Positions 49,637 through 58,329 of a stretch of 64,000 nucleotides of DNA are shown one piece after another (the first letter of the stretch is position 1; every line of letters starts with the position of its first letter). The notes beneath the pieces were generated by a model. The model was not told the DNA's origin, did no database searches, and saw nothing but the letters and a program-made list of their open reading frames with translations. The position numbers and the translations under genes were made by a program. The DNA comes from an uncultured Candidatus Melainabacteria bacterium (lineage in GTDB: Bacteria > Cyanobacteriota > Vampirovibrionia > Gastranaerophilales > Gastranaerophilaceae), in the NCBI GenBank assembly GCA_934747335.1, contig CAKVGS010000002.1:1-64000 (forward strand), given 5' to 3'.

Positions 49637-50398
49637 ATGTCTATAAACTTAGTAAAAATATCATCATTTTTATCAAACAAACAAGCAAGGATAAATCCTA
49701 ATTCATTAGGTTGGATACGGTCCGATGGAGTAATTTCTTTTAAAGATAATTCTAAAGCAATGGAATATGCTAAGAATATGTGCCTAAAAGCGTTACATTC
49801 AAACACGCCATTTGAACGAGGCGTTGTAGTTAAAGATAATTTGATACTGGCAGTAAGCAATGGGACGTCAAAAAATGCTAATTTACATGAACTAAAAGTT
49901 ATACAGGATAGAATTGTAAATGATGTAAGTCCAGATTTAACATTAGTACATGGCCACCCTGATATGTTTGGCAAGGGGAAAACAACACCATTATCAGATT
50001 TGTCTTTAGGAGATTTAGCTTGCTTAGTTAAATTTAAGTTGAAATCTATCATTGCGATAAATAGTAAGGGTGAATTTAATAGTGCAACTAGAACTGCTAA
50101 TTTTACAAAAGAAAAATTTACAGAAGCAGAAAAATTATTTGATAATTTACTTGCACAAAAATTGGGTATTGATAAGCTAATAAAAAATTACCAAAGTTTA
50201 ACAGAGCAAATAAGAAAAACCAAAGATACAATACAATTATCTAAGCTTAAACGCATGCGTAGTGAGATAATTGACCAAATTGGAAACCTCGATAGGACAA
50301 AGAGTAATGATTATGCACAAGCAGTTCATGAAACATACAAAGAATGTTTACCAAATGCGGGGATAGAGTACAAAACAAACTTTTCAAATCTTACCTGA
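49637..50398 (+). CDS. JAMM/JAB-like putative metalloprotease
   Basis: A 253-residue protein. Residues about 55-130 resemble a JAB/JAMM peptidase: possible catalytic E60 (PFERGVVV), the metal motif H105-G-H107-P108 (LVHGHP), and TPLSDLSLGD with S120/S123 and D121/D126. The spacing from HGHP to S/D is longer than in the textbook motif. The C-terminal part is helical (coiled-coil-like, about 155-225). Such domains occur in deubiquitinase-like enzymes, RadC relatives and polymorphic toxins. Assignment is tentative. Confidence 0.5.
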   Translation: MSINLVKISSFLSNKQARINPNSLGWIRSDGVISFKDNSKAMEYAKNMCLKALHSNTPFERGVVVKDNLILAVSNGTSKNANLHELKVIQDRIVNDVSPDLTLVHGHPDMFGKGKTTPLSDLSLGDLACLVKFKLKSIIAINSKGEFNSATRTANFTKEKFTEAEKLFDNLLAQKLGIDKLIKNYQSLTEQIRKTKDTIQLSKLKRMRSEIIDQIGNLDRTKSNDYAQAVHETYKECLPNAGIEYKTNFSNLT

Positions 50399-50436
50399 TT
50401 AACCTTGATTGTATATGTGCAAAAAATGGTTAGTCG

Positions 50437-50456
50437 GTTGGGCATACCTGCCCAAC
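50437..50456. repeat. REP-like palindrome, variant
   Basis: GTTGGGCA-TACC-TGCCCAAC; a second copy, with GAGCA in the left arm, is at 57047-57066. Confidence 0.7.
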
Positions 50457-50486
50457 TGCAACTTTGTACATAATTTTATTTTTTAC

Positions 50487-50575
50487 TTTACGGCTCAAAC
50501 CCCATCACGGAAAACTAAGCCTTGAGCCTCAAAAAATAACATTGGCTATCTACTTGATTTTCTACCCTCTTCCTC
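50487..50575. repeat. Degenerate 85-bp hairpin repeat, copy 4
   Basis: Shares the CGGCTCAAACC and CTTGATTTTCTACCCTCT parts with the 29171 copy but is damaged by substitutions and an insertion. Confidence 0.5.
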
Positions 50576-50576
50576 C

Positions 50577-50831
50577 GGTACTACTGTCCGAGATAAATTT
50601 ATCTATAATTTACAAAAAGTAGTTAAGTCAAGGCTTTTTAATAAAATTTGTACTGTATACTAAAAATAATAGTTAATAAAAGGCTGGATTGCTTCAGGCT
50701 AATCGCCTTCGCAATGACGTGGCGTGAGACTACCGGTTAGGCGTCATTGTAAGGTGCGATTAGCACCGAAACAATCCAGCTTTTTATTAACTTTTTTTAT
50801 TTTATTAAAATTATTTCGGACAGTAGTGCTC
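50577..50831. mobile_element. Nested MITE-like element
   Basis: Outer ends GGTACTACTGTCCGAGATAA (50577-50596) and its inverse TTATTTCGGACAGTAGTGCT (50811-50830). Inside is a second element (50667-50792) with ends AATAGTTAATAAAAGGCTGG/AATCCAGCTTTTTATTAACT, whose left half matches element B and right half matches element A. No ORF. Confidence 0.75.
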
Positions 50832-50988
50832 AAGGGAGGAAACTAAAGTCGCTCAATTAACGCATGTTGTTTCCTCCACTTTTTTAATATTTTACATGGG
50901 AAGGGTGTCCGAAGGACGGGAAAGGGTATTATTAACTCTTTACTTTTAGCCTTCAAGTGCTAATCTTGAGCTTAGGGGAGAATAATTT

Positions 50989-51678
50989 ATGTCAAAGAAT
51001 ATATTTATTACTGCGACAGGTACTGATATCGGAAAAACTTATGTTTCAGCGCTTATCGTTAAAAAAATGCGCGAGGAAGGTTTTAATTGCGGATATTATA
51101 AACCTGTTCTCAGTGGTGTTGTTGAAAAAGACGGTAAACTTGTTGAAAGTGATTGTAATTACGTAGTTAATACAGCGAAAATTCCTACAAGTGCGGATGA
51201 CTGTGTTACTTATTGGTGGAAAGAAGCTGTTTCTCCTCATTTGGCAGCAAAAAGAGCCGGCATGGAAATTGATATAGCTAAAATTAAATCAGATTTTGTT
51301 CGAAAAAACAAAGAATTTGATTATTTGCTAATCGAAGGTGCAGGCGGAATTACTTGCCCTTTGAGATTAGAAAACGGCGAAAAATATATTCTTAAAGATT
51401 TGATAAAAGAACTGGAAGCCCCAATTATAATCATTGCAGATGGAGGTTTGGGAACAATAAATTCAATACTTTTGACTGTTGAATACGCTCGTGCAAACGG
51501 AATTAAGATTGCGGGAATTATTCTGAATAATTATGAAAAGGATAACTTCATGCATCAAGATAATTTAAAACAAGTTGAATATTTAACAGGAGTTAAAGTT
51601 ATCGCGACGGTTGAACGCGGAGGCGATGAAATTGTATTGTTGGAAGGAAAGTTTGAAGAAAAGGGAATAAGGGAATAG
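50989..51678 (+). CDS. bioD: Dethiobiotin synthetase
   Basis: Closes the ureido ring of dethiobiotin from DAPA, CO2 and ATP. 229 residues: P-loop FITATGTDIGKTYVSAL (about 6-22), the K-x-S-type residues in YYKPVLSG (about 37-44), the EGAGGI motif (about 116-121). RBS GGGGAG. The last codons (KGIRE, stop 51676-51678) are written inside the left arm of an octamer repeat, so the original C-terminus may have been altered by that element. bioA follows after 139 bases. Confidence 0.95.
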   Translation: MSKNIFITATGTDIGKTYVSALIVKKMREEGFNCGYYKPVLSGVVEKDGKLVESDCNYVVNTAKIPTSADDCVTYWWKEAVSPHLAAKRAGMEIDIAKIKSDFVRKNKEFDYLLIEGAGGITCPLRLENGEKYILKDLIKELEAPIIIIADGGLGTINSILLTVEYARANGIKIAGIILNNYEKDNFMHQDNLKQVEYLTGVKVIATVERGGDEIVLLEGKFEEKGIRE

Positions 51679-51799
51679 GGGAATAAGAGATTTTATTCGC
51701 TTCGCTCATATATGTTTATATGTATAATTTAGCAAAACATACAGAGGAAAATTTAAAACCACTTATTCCCCTATTACCTTATTCCCTTATTCCCCTTAC
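51659..51799. repeat. Octamer-array inverted repeat, copy 3
   Basis: Left arm about 51659-51690 (overlaps the bioD stop) and right arm 51762-51799 pair over 27 bases with one mismatch. Units are CTTATTCC-like. It fills the bioD-bioA gap. Confidence 0.85.
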
Positions 51800-51817
51800 A
51801 AATAAAAGGAAAACATC

Positions 51818-53248
51818 ATGAACACAAACGAAATAACAGATTGGCAAAAAGAAGATTTAAAATACATTTGGCACCCATGCTCACAAATGAAGGATTATGA
51901 AACCCTTCCGCCGATTGTAATTGAGCGTGGCAAAGGCATAAATATTTATGATACAAACGGCAAATGCTACAAAGATGTTATAAGCTCTTGGTGGTGTAAC
52001 CTTTTGGGACACTGCAACCCAAGAATTAATGCAGCTGTAAAAAAACAAATTGATTCATTAGAACACGTTATTTTTGCAAACTTTTCACATAAACCTGCAA
52101 TTACACTTTGTCATGAATTAGCAAAAGTTGTTCCTGACGGACTTTGTAAATTCAATTTTGCTGATAACGGTTCTGCTGCAATCGAAATGTCATTGAAAAT
52201 GAGTTTCCAATACCATTATCAAACAGGACATCCTGAAAAGAAAAGATTTATGGCACTTTCTGACGCTTACCACGGTGAAACACTCGGTGCGTTGGCTGTT
52301 GGCGGCGTTGATTTGTATTCAGAATTATATAAACCACTACTACTTGATGTAATTAGAATTGATGGCCCTGATTGTTACAGATGTCCTTATGGTAAGGTTT
52401 GCGAAGGACACTGTGAGGGACATTCATTGGCTGACACCTCAATACAAACTTCTTCTCAAGGAGAGGGAGCTAGATGCTGTCATTGTGAATGTTTTGAAAA
52501 AGCTGAAAAAGCTTTTGCAGAACACGCTCACGAAACCGCAGCAATTATTGTTGAACCGCTTTTACAAGGTTCTGCCGGCATGAAAGTTTATCCGCCACTT
52601 TACCTAAAAAAATTAAGAGAACTTTGTGATAAATACAATGTCCATCTTATTGCGGATGAAATTGCAACAGGTTACGGACGAACCGGCAAGATGTTTGCAT
52701 TCAACCATGCCGGCGTAAGTCCTGATATAATGTGTCTTTCAAAAGGTTTAACAGGCGGCTATATGCCTATGGCAATTGCTGTTACTACTCAAGAAATCTA
52801 CGATGCTTTTTATGATGATTATTTGAAAGGTAAAGCTTTCATGCACTCGCATACTTATGCCGGAAATCCGCTTGCATGCTCAGCTGCAATTGAAGTTTTA
52901 AATATATTAAAAGATGAACAAATAATTGAAAAAGCTAATAAACGAGCGGTTTATTTTAACAATATTATTAAAGAAAAATTCTTACCGTTAGAAAATGTTG
53001 GTGAAGTTCGCCACATTGGTTTAGTGAACGCAATTGAACTGGTAAAAAATCGTGATACAAAAGAACCTTTGGATTATACAAAACGAACAGGATATCAAAT
53101 TTACAAAAAAGCATTGGAAAAAGGTGTTCTTTTAAGACCTTTAGGTGATGTAATTTACTTTAATCCGCCGCTTATTATTGAAGAAAATGATATGGATTTT
53201 GTAACTGATATTGCGTTAGAATGTACAAAAGAAATTCTTAAAGTTTAA
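51818..53248 (+). CDS. bioA: Adenosylmethionine-8-amino-7-oxononanoate aminotransferase
   Basis: PLP class III aminotransferase making DAPA in biotin synthesis. 476 residues: IWHPCSQMKDY (about 12-22), SSWWCNLLGHCNP (about 51-63), LIADEIATGYGRTGKMF (about 276-292), PLP lysine in LSKGLTGGYMPM. Longer than the usual 430-450 because a Cys-rich segment of about 35 residues (CYRCPYGKVCEGHCEGHS... CCHCECF, about 186-230) sits before FEKAEKAF; part of this insert derives from a palindromic repeat. Pairs with bioD; bioB and bioF are not in the window. Confidence 0.94.
   Translation: MNTNEITDWQKEDLKYIWHPCSQMKDYETLPPIVIERGKGINIYDTNGKCYKDVISSWWCNLLGHCNPRINAAVKKQIDSLEHVIFANFSHKPAITLCHELAKVVPDGLCKFNFADNGSAAIEMSLKMSFQYHYQTGHPEKKRFMALSDAYHGETLGALAVGGVDLYSELYKPLLLDVIRIDGPDCYRCPYGKVCEGHCEGHSLADTSIQTSSQGEGARCCHCECFEKAEKAFAEHAHETAAIIVEPLLQGSAGMKVYPPLYLKKLRELCDKYNVHLIADEIATGYGRTGKMFAFNHAGVSPDIMCLSKGLTGGYMPMAIAVTTQEIYDAFYDDYLKGKAFMHSHTYAGNPLACSAAIEVLNILKDEQIIEKANKRAVYFNNIIKEKFLPLENVGEVRHIGLVNAIELVKNRDTKEPLDYTKRTGYQIYKKALEKGVLLRPLGDVIYFNPPLIIEENDMDFVTDIALECTKEILKV
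52434..52473. repeat. Diverged palindromic repeat in bioA
   Basis: CACCTCA...TTCTTCTCAAGGAGAGGGAGCTA: the same unit as at 47283, lacking one arm of the hairpin through substitutions and a deletion, and translated as SIQTSSQGEGA. Confidence 0.6.
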
Positions 53249-53262
53249 GAAAGGGCAATTTT

Positions 53263-53895
53263 ATGAAAAAATTATTTATTACTTTTATGCTATTAAATTT
53301 ATGTATATCTTCAGCGTTTGCATACACATATATACAAGAAAAAGAACAAGTTTTTTATAATCCGCAAAATTCAACTTGGTCTTCTGAAAAACAAACTGAA
53401 AATGATATACAATTAAAAAATAAATCATTTATCGGCTCAGGTGGATTTACAGAATATTATTATTCAAACGGCGAGTTGGCTATCGGGCCTGAAACAAATA
53501 TAGAATATCTGCATGATGGAAATTTGATTGGAATAAATTCTCAAGAATTAAAATTTTATAAGTTTGTTTTTGAAAACAATAAATTTGAAAAAAAACTACT
53601 TTCTGTTGACGAAATTGCACAATTATATCCTGAATACAGTATAATAAGAGTTTCTGATTTTCAAAACAATGAAATTACAATTTATAAAAAATTCTTTTCA
53701 AAGAAGAATATATTACTTTTAAACGATACTGATAAATCTTTTTACAAATATAATTACAAACCATCATCAGTAAACCCTCAACATATTAAACCTTTCATAA
53801 ACATTTCTCATGCGGGAAAAATAGTTTTCTCTCATTACGGAGATGATACTCCCGAAGCACCTGCACTAAAGATTTTTGTTATAAATGAATTTTAA
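53263..53895 (+). CDS. Exported protein downstream of bioA
   Basis: A 210-residue secreted protein; signal peptide MKKLFITFMLLNLCISSAFA. The mature region is Tyr/Asn/Lys-rich and probably beta-strand-rich; no known domain. It follows bioA by 14 bases with its own RBS (AAAGGGCAA), so probably the last gene of the bio operon, though a functional link to biotin is not evident. Confidence 0.65.
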   Translation: MKKLFITFMLLNLCISSAFAYTYIQEKEQVFYNPQNSTWSSEKQTENDIQLKNKSFIGSGGFTEYYYSNGELAIGPETNIEYLHDGNLIGINSQELKFYKFVFENNKFEKKLLSVDEIAQLYPEYSIIRVSDFQNNEITIYKKFFSKKNILLLNDTDKSFYKYNYKPSSVNPQHIKPFINISHAGKIVFSHYGDDTPEAPALKIFVINEF

Positions 53896-53899
53896 ACTT

Positions 53900-53930
53900 A
53901 AAAAGGATGGTCAATTGACCATCCTTTTTT
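53900..53930. terminator. Bidirectional terminator
   Basis: AAAAAGGATGGTC-AATT-GACCATCCTTTTTT. It serves the bio operon on plus and accA on minus. Confidence 0.92.
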
Positions 53931-53948
53931 AATATCCGATAATTGTTT

Positions 53949-54905
53949 TTATGCTTCTACAAATCTTCCCATTTTGCGGAATTTATCGTATCTTTCATTT
54001 CTTAATTCCTCAGAAGATTTTTTAGAAAGTTCATCAAGCGCATTCATAATTGATGATTTCATATTATTAGTAACTTCAGCATAATCAGTATGTGCACCAC
54101 CTAAAGGTTCAGGAATTTCTTCATCAATAATATCAAATTCCAGCAAATCTTTAGAAGTAATTTTCAAAGCTTCTGCTGCGTCTGCAAATCTTGCTGCATC
54201 TCTCCAAAGAATTGAAGCACAACCTTCAGGAGAAATTACTGTATAATAAGCGTGTTCAAGCATCATTACTCTGTTTGCAACAGCTAAACCTAAAGCACCG
54301 CCACTGCAGCCTTCACCGGTGATAATAGAAACAATCGGCACATTTAATTTAGCCATTTCTCTTAAGTTCACCGCAATTGCTACACCTTGACCGGTTTCTT
54401 CTGCCTTAATTCCAGGATAAGCACCAGGAGTGTCAATCAAAGTTACAATCGGTAAATTGAATTTGTTTGCGTGGTTAAACAATCTCAAAGCTTTTCTATA
54501 ACCTTGAGGTTGTGGCATACCAAAATTGTATTCCAAGTTTTCTTTTGTATTTCTACCTTTTTGAATACCAATAATCATTAAAGGTTTGCCATCAATCTTC
54601 GCAATTCCGCCAATAATAGCTCTATCATCCATCCCTTCTCTATCCCCGTGAAGTTCAATGAATTCATCACACATTAAATTCACATAATCTAGGAATTTAG
54701 GTCTTTCAGGATGTCTTGCGATTTGTAATTTTTGTGAAGGTTTCAATTTAGAATACAACTCCTTTTTATAATCTTGAGCTTGTTGTTCAAATGTTTCTAT
54801 TTGATTATTCAAATCCATACCTGATTCTTCGCTCATTTTCTTTAATTCATCTATTTTATTTTGTATTTCTACAATAGGTTTTTCAAAATCTAATACTACT
54901 GCCAT
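53949..54905 (-). CDS. accA: Acetyl-CoA carboxylase carboxyltransferase, alpha subunit
   Basis: Transfers the carboxyl group from carboxybiotin to acetyl-CoA, with AccD. 318 residues, typical; motifs LDYVNLMCDEFIELHGDR (about 69-86), TPGAYPGIKAEETGQG (about 159-174), SGGALGLAVANRVMMLEH (about 201-218). Starts two bases after the accD stop; cytoplasmic. Biotin made by bioDA is its cofactor on AccB, which is not in this window. Confidence 0.97.
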   Translation of the reverse strand: MAVVLDFEKPIVEIQNKIDELKKMSEESGMDLNNQIETFEQQAQDYKKELYSKLKPSQKLQIARHPERPKFLDYVNLMCDEFIELHGDREGMDDRAIIGGIAKIDGKPLMIIGIQKGRNTKENLEYNFGMPQPQGYRKALRLFNHANKFNLPIVTLIDTPGAYPGIKAEETGQGVAIAVNLREMAKLNVPIVSIITGEGCSGGALGLAVANRVMMLEHAYYTVISPEGCASILWRDAARFADAAEALKITSKDLLEFDIIDEEIPEPLGGAHTDYAEVTNNMKSSIMNALDELSKKSSEELRNERYDKFRKMGRFVEA

Positions 54906-54907
54906 TT

Positions 54908-55780
54908 CTATACCCCGTGAATGTCTAAAATATTAGCAAGTGTTTTTCTTAAATTCTTTCTCTTAGACACAATATCTACTTGACCGAATTTTAGCAAATA
55001 TTCCGCTGTTTGGAAATCATCAGGAAGTTTTTGTCTGATTGTTTGTTCAATAACTCTTCTTCCTGCAAAACCGATTCTTGCCCCTTGTTCTGCTATAATA
55101 ATATCGCCCAAAGTACCAAAACTTGCAGTAATACCGCCAAATGTAGGTTCTGTTAATAAGTTAATATAAAGAAGACCTGCTTCATCCAATCTCGCAACCG
55201 CACAAGAAGTTTTAGCCATTTGCATAAGACTTAATGCGCTTTCTTGCATTCTTGCACCACCTGATGAAGTAATTGCAAGCATTGGTAATTTAAGTTCGAG
55301 AGCTTTTTCCATAATTCTTGTAACTTTTTCACCAACTACACTGCCCATTGAACCGCCCATATAGGCAAAGTCCATAACTGCAGCAGCAATTTTGTGACCT
55401 TCAATTGTTCCGATACCTGTAATAACAGCTTCGTCTAAGCCTGTTTTAGCGTGTGCTTTTTTCAAGCGTTCCGCATAAGACTCTGTATCAACAAAGTTCA
55501 AAGGGTCGCAAGGTTGCACATTCTTAAAAAATTCTACAAAAGAATCTTTATCAAATAATTGATTTATTCTTGTTTTTGCATTTATTCTAAAATGATAGTC
55601 ACAATGAGGACATACCATCATATTATCTTCTAATTCTGATTTTAGGATTTGAGTATCACAATGAACACATTTTGTCCAAAGTTCAGGAGTTTCAACATCA
55701 ATCCCCTTCATGTCTTTAGCTCGTCTTTCGATTTGAGCTTCTTTTCGCTTATCGAACCATTCTTGTATTGTCATATCCAC
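54908..55780 (-). CDS. accD: Acetyl-CoA carboxylase carboxyltransferase, beta subunit
   Basis: Partner of AccA. 290 residues; N-terminal zinc ribbon CVHCDTQ... CPHCDYHF (about 38-60), the TGIGTIEGHKIAAAVMDFAYMGGSMGSVVGEK core (about 120-151) and SSGGARMQE. Forms the first gene of accD-accA. The 304-base upstream gap holds only a palindromic element (55885-56004) and a hairpin (CAGTC...GACTG) near the start. Confidence 0.97.
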   Translation of the reverse strand: MDMTIQEWFDKRKEAQIERRAKDMKGIDVETPELWTKCVHCDTQILKSELEDNMMVCPHCDYHFRINAKTRINQLFDKDSFVEFFKNVQPCDPLNFVDTESYAERLKKAHAKTGLDEAVITGIGTIEGHKIAAAVMDFAYMGGSMGSVVGEKVTRIMEKALELKLPMLAITSSGGARMQESALSLMQMAKTSCAVARLDEAGLLYINLLTEPTFGGITASFGTLGDIIIAEQGARIGFAGRRVIEQTIRQKLPDDFQTAEYLLKFGQVDIVSKRKNLRKTLANILDIHGV

Positions 55781-55884
55781 TTTCAGTCAAAAAACGACTG
55801 TCCTTCTAATATTACGATTTACTTAGACATTTTACACCAAATATATTTTTTTGGAAAGTTGTTAATTATTTTGAAGGAATTGAG

Positions 55885-56004
55885 GTTAATAACACCCTCT
55901 CCCGCCTTCGGCACCCTCCCCCAAGGGAGGGTGGCTAAAGTCGCTCAATTAACGTAAGTAACTCCCTCCCTCGGGGGAGGGGGAGGGGAGAGGGTGTTAT
56001 TAAC
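55885..56004. mobile_element. Short inverted-repeat element, 120 bp
   Basis: Ends GTTAATAACACCCTCTCCC and GGGAGAGGGTGTTATTAAC, 19 bp perfect. Contains CACCCTCCC-CCAA-GGGAGGGTG and TAAAGTCGCTCAATTAACG, the latter also found at 50840. Related ends lie at 37548, 43757, 48776 and 50926. Confidence 0.75.
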
Positions 56005-56084
56005 TTTTAGATAATTTTGAAAGAATTTCAAAATTATCTCTCTATGCTATTCCATTTTTTCTGAGTAAGCACTACAATATTTTT

Positions 56085-57035
56085 ATGGAAAATATTTTAG
56101 AAATTAAAAACCTTAACCTGTTTTTTGGCAAATACCAAGCGCTTTATAACGTAAATTTAACTTTAAAACGCGGAATTATGCATGCGCTTGTTGGAGAATC
56201 AGGTTGTGGAAAAACAATGACAGCAATGTCAATTATGCGACTTCTGCCTAAAAGTGCGGAAATAAAAAGCGGTGAAGTAATTTTTAATAACGAAAATTTA
56301 CTTAATTTTAAAGAAAAACAAATGCGCGATTTACGCGGAAATAAAATTGCACTTATTCCGCAAGATCCTATGACTTCTCTTAATCCGCTCTATACAATTG
56401 GAAATCAACTTATAGAATCAATAAGAGCGCATAACAAAGTTAATGACAGGCAGGCTTTAAGAAAGGCTAAGGAGGTTTTGGATTTAGTAAAAATTCCTGA
56501 TGTCGATAATAAATTAAATTTTTATCCGCACGAATTTTCCGGTGGTATGAAACAGCGCATAATTATTGCAATGGCACTTGCTTGTAACGCGGAATTGATT
56601 ATTGCTGATGAACCTACAACAGCATTGGATGTTACTATTCAAAAACAAATTATGGATTTAATTGACGAAATTAAGCGAGAATTCAAAACAACAATTCTTC
56701 TGATTTCGCACGATTTAGCACTTGTAAGTAATTATGCGGATAAAGTTTCAGTAATGTATGCAGGACATATTGTAGAAGAGGCTCCTGCTGATGATTTTTT
56801 CAAAAATCCTCAACATCCGTATTCGATTGCACTTTTGAATTCTCTTCCTGAAAAAAATCCTGCACTAAAACTTAAAACAATAGAAGGTGCGCCACCAAGC
56901 ATTCAGGAAGAAATTTTCGGATGCAAATTTCATCCGAGATGTGAATATTTTAAAGCCGGAATTTGTGATACAAAAGAGCCAAAACTTATAGAAAAATCAA
57001 TTTATCATTGCTCGGCGTGTTTTATTAATTTATAA
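56085..57035 (+). CDS. Peptide/oligopeptide ABC transporter ATP-binding protein (DppD type)
   Basis: Energises uptake of peptides or nickel. 316 residues: Walker A GESGCGKT (about 38-45), Q-loop LIPQDPMTSLNPLY, signature FSGGMKQRI (about 152-160), Walker B LIIADEPTTALDVT. The C-terminal oligopeptide/dipeptide tail has four cysteines (GCKFHPRCEYF... GICDTKEPKL... YHCSACF), the usual DppD/OppD Cys cluster. No permease, binding protein or second ATPase (DppF) lies nearby. Confidence 0.92.
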   Translation: MENILEIKNLNLFFGKYQALYNVNLTLKRGIMHALVGESGCGKTMTAMSIMRLLPKSAEIKSGEVIFNNENLLNFKEKQMRDLRGNKIALIPQDPMTSLNPLYTIGNQLIESIRAHNKVNDRQALRKAKEVLDLVKIPDVDNKLNFYPHEFSGGMKQRIIIAMALACNAELIIADEPTTALDVTIQKQIMDLIDEIKREFKTTILLISHDLALVSNYADKVSVMYAGHIVEEAPADDFFKNPQHPYSIALLNSLPEKNPALKLKTIEGAPPSIQEEIFGCKFHPRCEYFKAGICDTKEPKLIEKSIYHCSACFINL

Positions 57036-57046
57036 TAATTATGTCG

Positions 57047-57066
57047 GTTGAGCATACCTGCCCAAC
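57047..57066. repeat. REP-like palindrome, variant copy 2
   Basis: GTTGAGCA-TACC-TGCCCAAC, matching 50437 except one mismatch in the left arm. Confidence 0.6.
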
Positions 57067-57142
57067 AATAATTTAAGGGGATATACCCACAACCCCTCTC
57101 CCACAAGGGGCGATGGAAGAAGAGAATAATTGGAGAATTAAT

Positions 57143-57793
57143 ATGAATATTAAATATTTAGGACATAGCGCTTTTGAAATTGAAACAAAAGGCAAAAAGA
57201 TTTTAATTGACCCGTTTTTGGTTGCAGTACCCGATTATAAAGCAGAAAATATTTACGATATATTTGTAACACATGCTCACGGAGATCATTTAGGAAGTGC
57301 GATTGATATTTCTAAACAAACCGGCGCACCAATTACGACAGTATTTGAACTCGCTAATTATTGTGCAAAACACGGTGCTCGTTCAATAGATATGGGATTA
57401 GGTTCTTGGCGAGATTATAGTTGGGGCAGAGTAATTCTTGTTCCCGCTTTTCATTCAAGTTCTACACCTGATGGAATTTATGGCGGATGTCCTTGCGGTT
57501 TTGTTTTTCAAATTGAAGGTCAGACAATTTATCATGCAGGCGACACTTGTCTTAATACCGAAATGAAAATGATTGGTGAAATGTATGAACCTGACATTGC
57601 AATGCTTCCAATCGGCGGAAAATACACAATGGATATTGAACATGCAGTTAAAGCATCTGAATGGTTAGGTGTTAGTGAGATTATTCCTATGCACTACAAT
57701 ACATTTGATGCAATTAGTGTTGATATTTCAGAATTTGAACGTCAAATTAGAGAAGTTGGAAAAATGCCAAGAATTTTGCCAATTGGGGGTTAA
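57143..57793 (+). CDS. UPF0173 metallo-beta-lactamase-fold hydrolase
   Basis: A 216-residue metal-dependent hydrolase of the UPF0173/YtkL group. I use ATG 57143, after TTGGAGAA. Motifs are HAHGDH (about 44-49), the later HAGDT (about 130-134) and a metal histidine near the C-terminus (PMHYNTFDAI). Substrate unknown. A G/C-rich hairpin repeat lies just upstream. Confidence 0.9.
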   Translation: MNIKYLGHSAFEIETKGKKILIDPFLVAVPDYKAENIYDIFVTHAHGDHLGSAIDISKQTGAPITTVFELANYCAKHGARSIDMGLGSWRDYSWGRVILVPAFHSSSTPDGIYGGCPCGFVFQIEGQTIYHAGDTCLNTEMKMIGEMYEPDIAMLPIGGKYTMDIEHAVKASEWLGVSEIIPMHYNTFDAISVDISEFERQIREVGKMPRILPIGG

Positions 57794-57904
57794 ACTCATT
57801 AATTTGTCAAATAGGTACTTATTGTAACTCACCCGCATCTGTAATTCTCATTAAAAAAAATGAAATCAATATAATTATGTTACAAACATTGATACAAGAC
57901 TAAA

Positions 57905-58285
57905 TTTGAACGGCATTCGCACCGCGAGCGTTTTTTAGCGAGCGTGAAAGTGCGGGTTCACCCGCTACATCCATTTGAACCACGCTCGTAAGAGCGTAGA
58001 AAACAGTGAAAGTTTCTTCTTTTTGCTTACTTTTTCTTCTTGCTTTTTCAAAGAAGAAAAAGTAAGAATATTTTGAAATAAAAAATTTTTTTGAAATGTC
58101 CTTTTCTTTCTCTTTTGTTGCGAATAAAAAGAGAAAGAAAAGGACCAAAAGAAAGAGAAAACACGCTACCGCTTTCTACGCTCTTACGAGCGTTGATAAA
58201 ATGGATGTAGCAAGCAGAGCTTGCACTCTCTCGCTCGCTATCGCAGCTAATCGCTGCACGCTCGCGGCGCGAATGTCGTTCATTT
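57905..58285. repeat. Large inverted-repeat element, copy 2 (380 bp)
   Basis: Similar to 43782-44312: GAACGGCATTCGCACCGCGAGCG at left, CGCGGCGCGAATGTCGTTC at right, with nested CTTACTTTTTCTTC/AAGAAAAAGTAAG and TCCTTTTCTTTCTC/GAGAAAGAAAAGGA hairpins. It fills the gap between the UPF0173 gene and fliI; the remaining gap bases show nothing. ORFs inside are artefacts. Confidence 0.8.
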
Positions 58286-58329
58286 GATAAAAATTATTAT
58301 AGACACTAGTGCTATCCATGGAGGTTTAA

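Noticed and set aside
49561..50052. Minus-strand ORF of 163 codons
   Set aside because: Antisense of the JAMM-like gene; no RBS and no recognisable domain.
50930..50988. BirA operator or biotin riboswitch before bioD
   Set aside because: Only a weak TCAAG/CTTGA pair; no TTGTAAAC-like BirA site.
57900..58287. ORFs of 82 (minus) and 63 (plus) codons
   Set aside because: Low-complexity artefacts of the second large repeat element.
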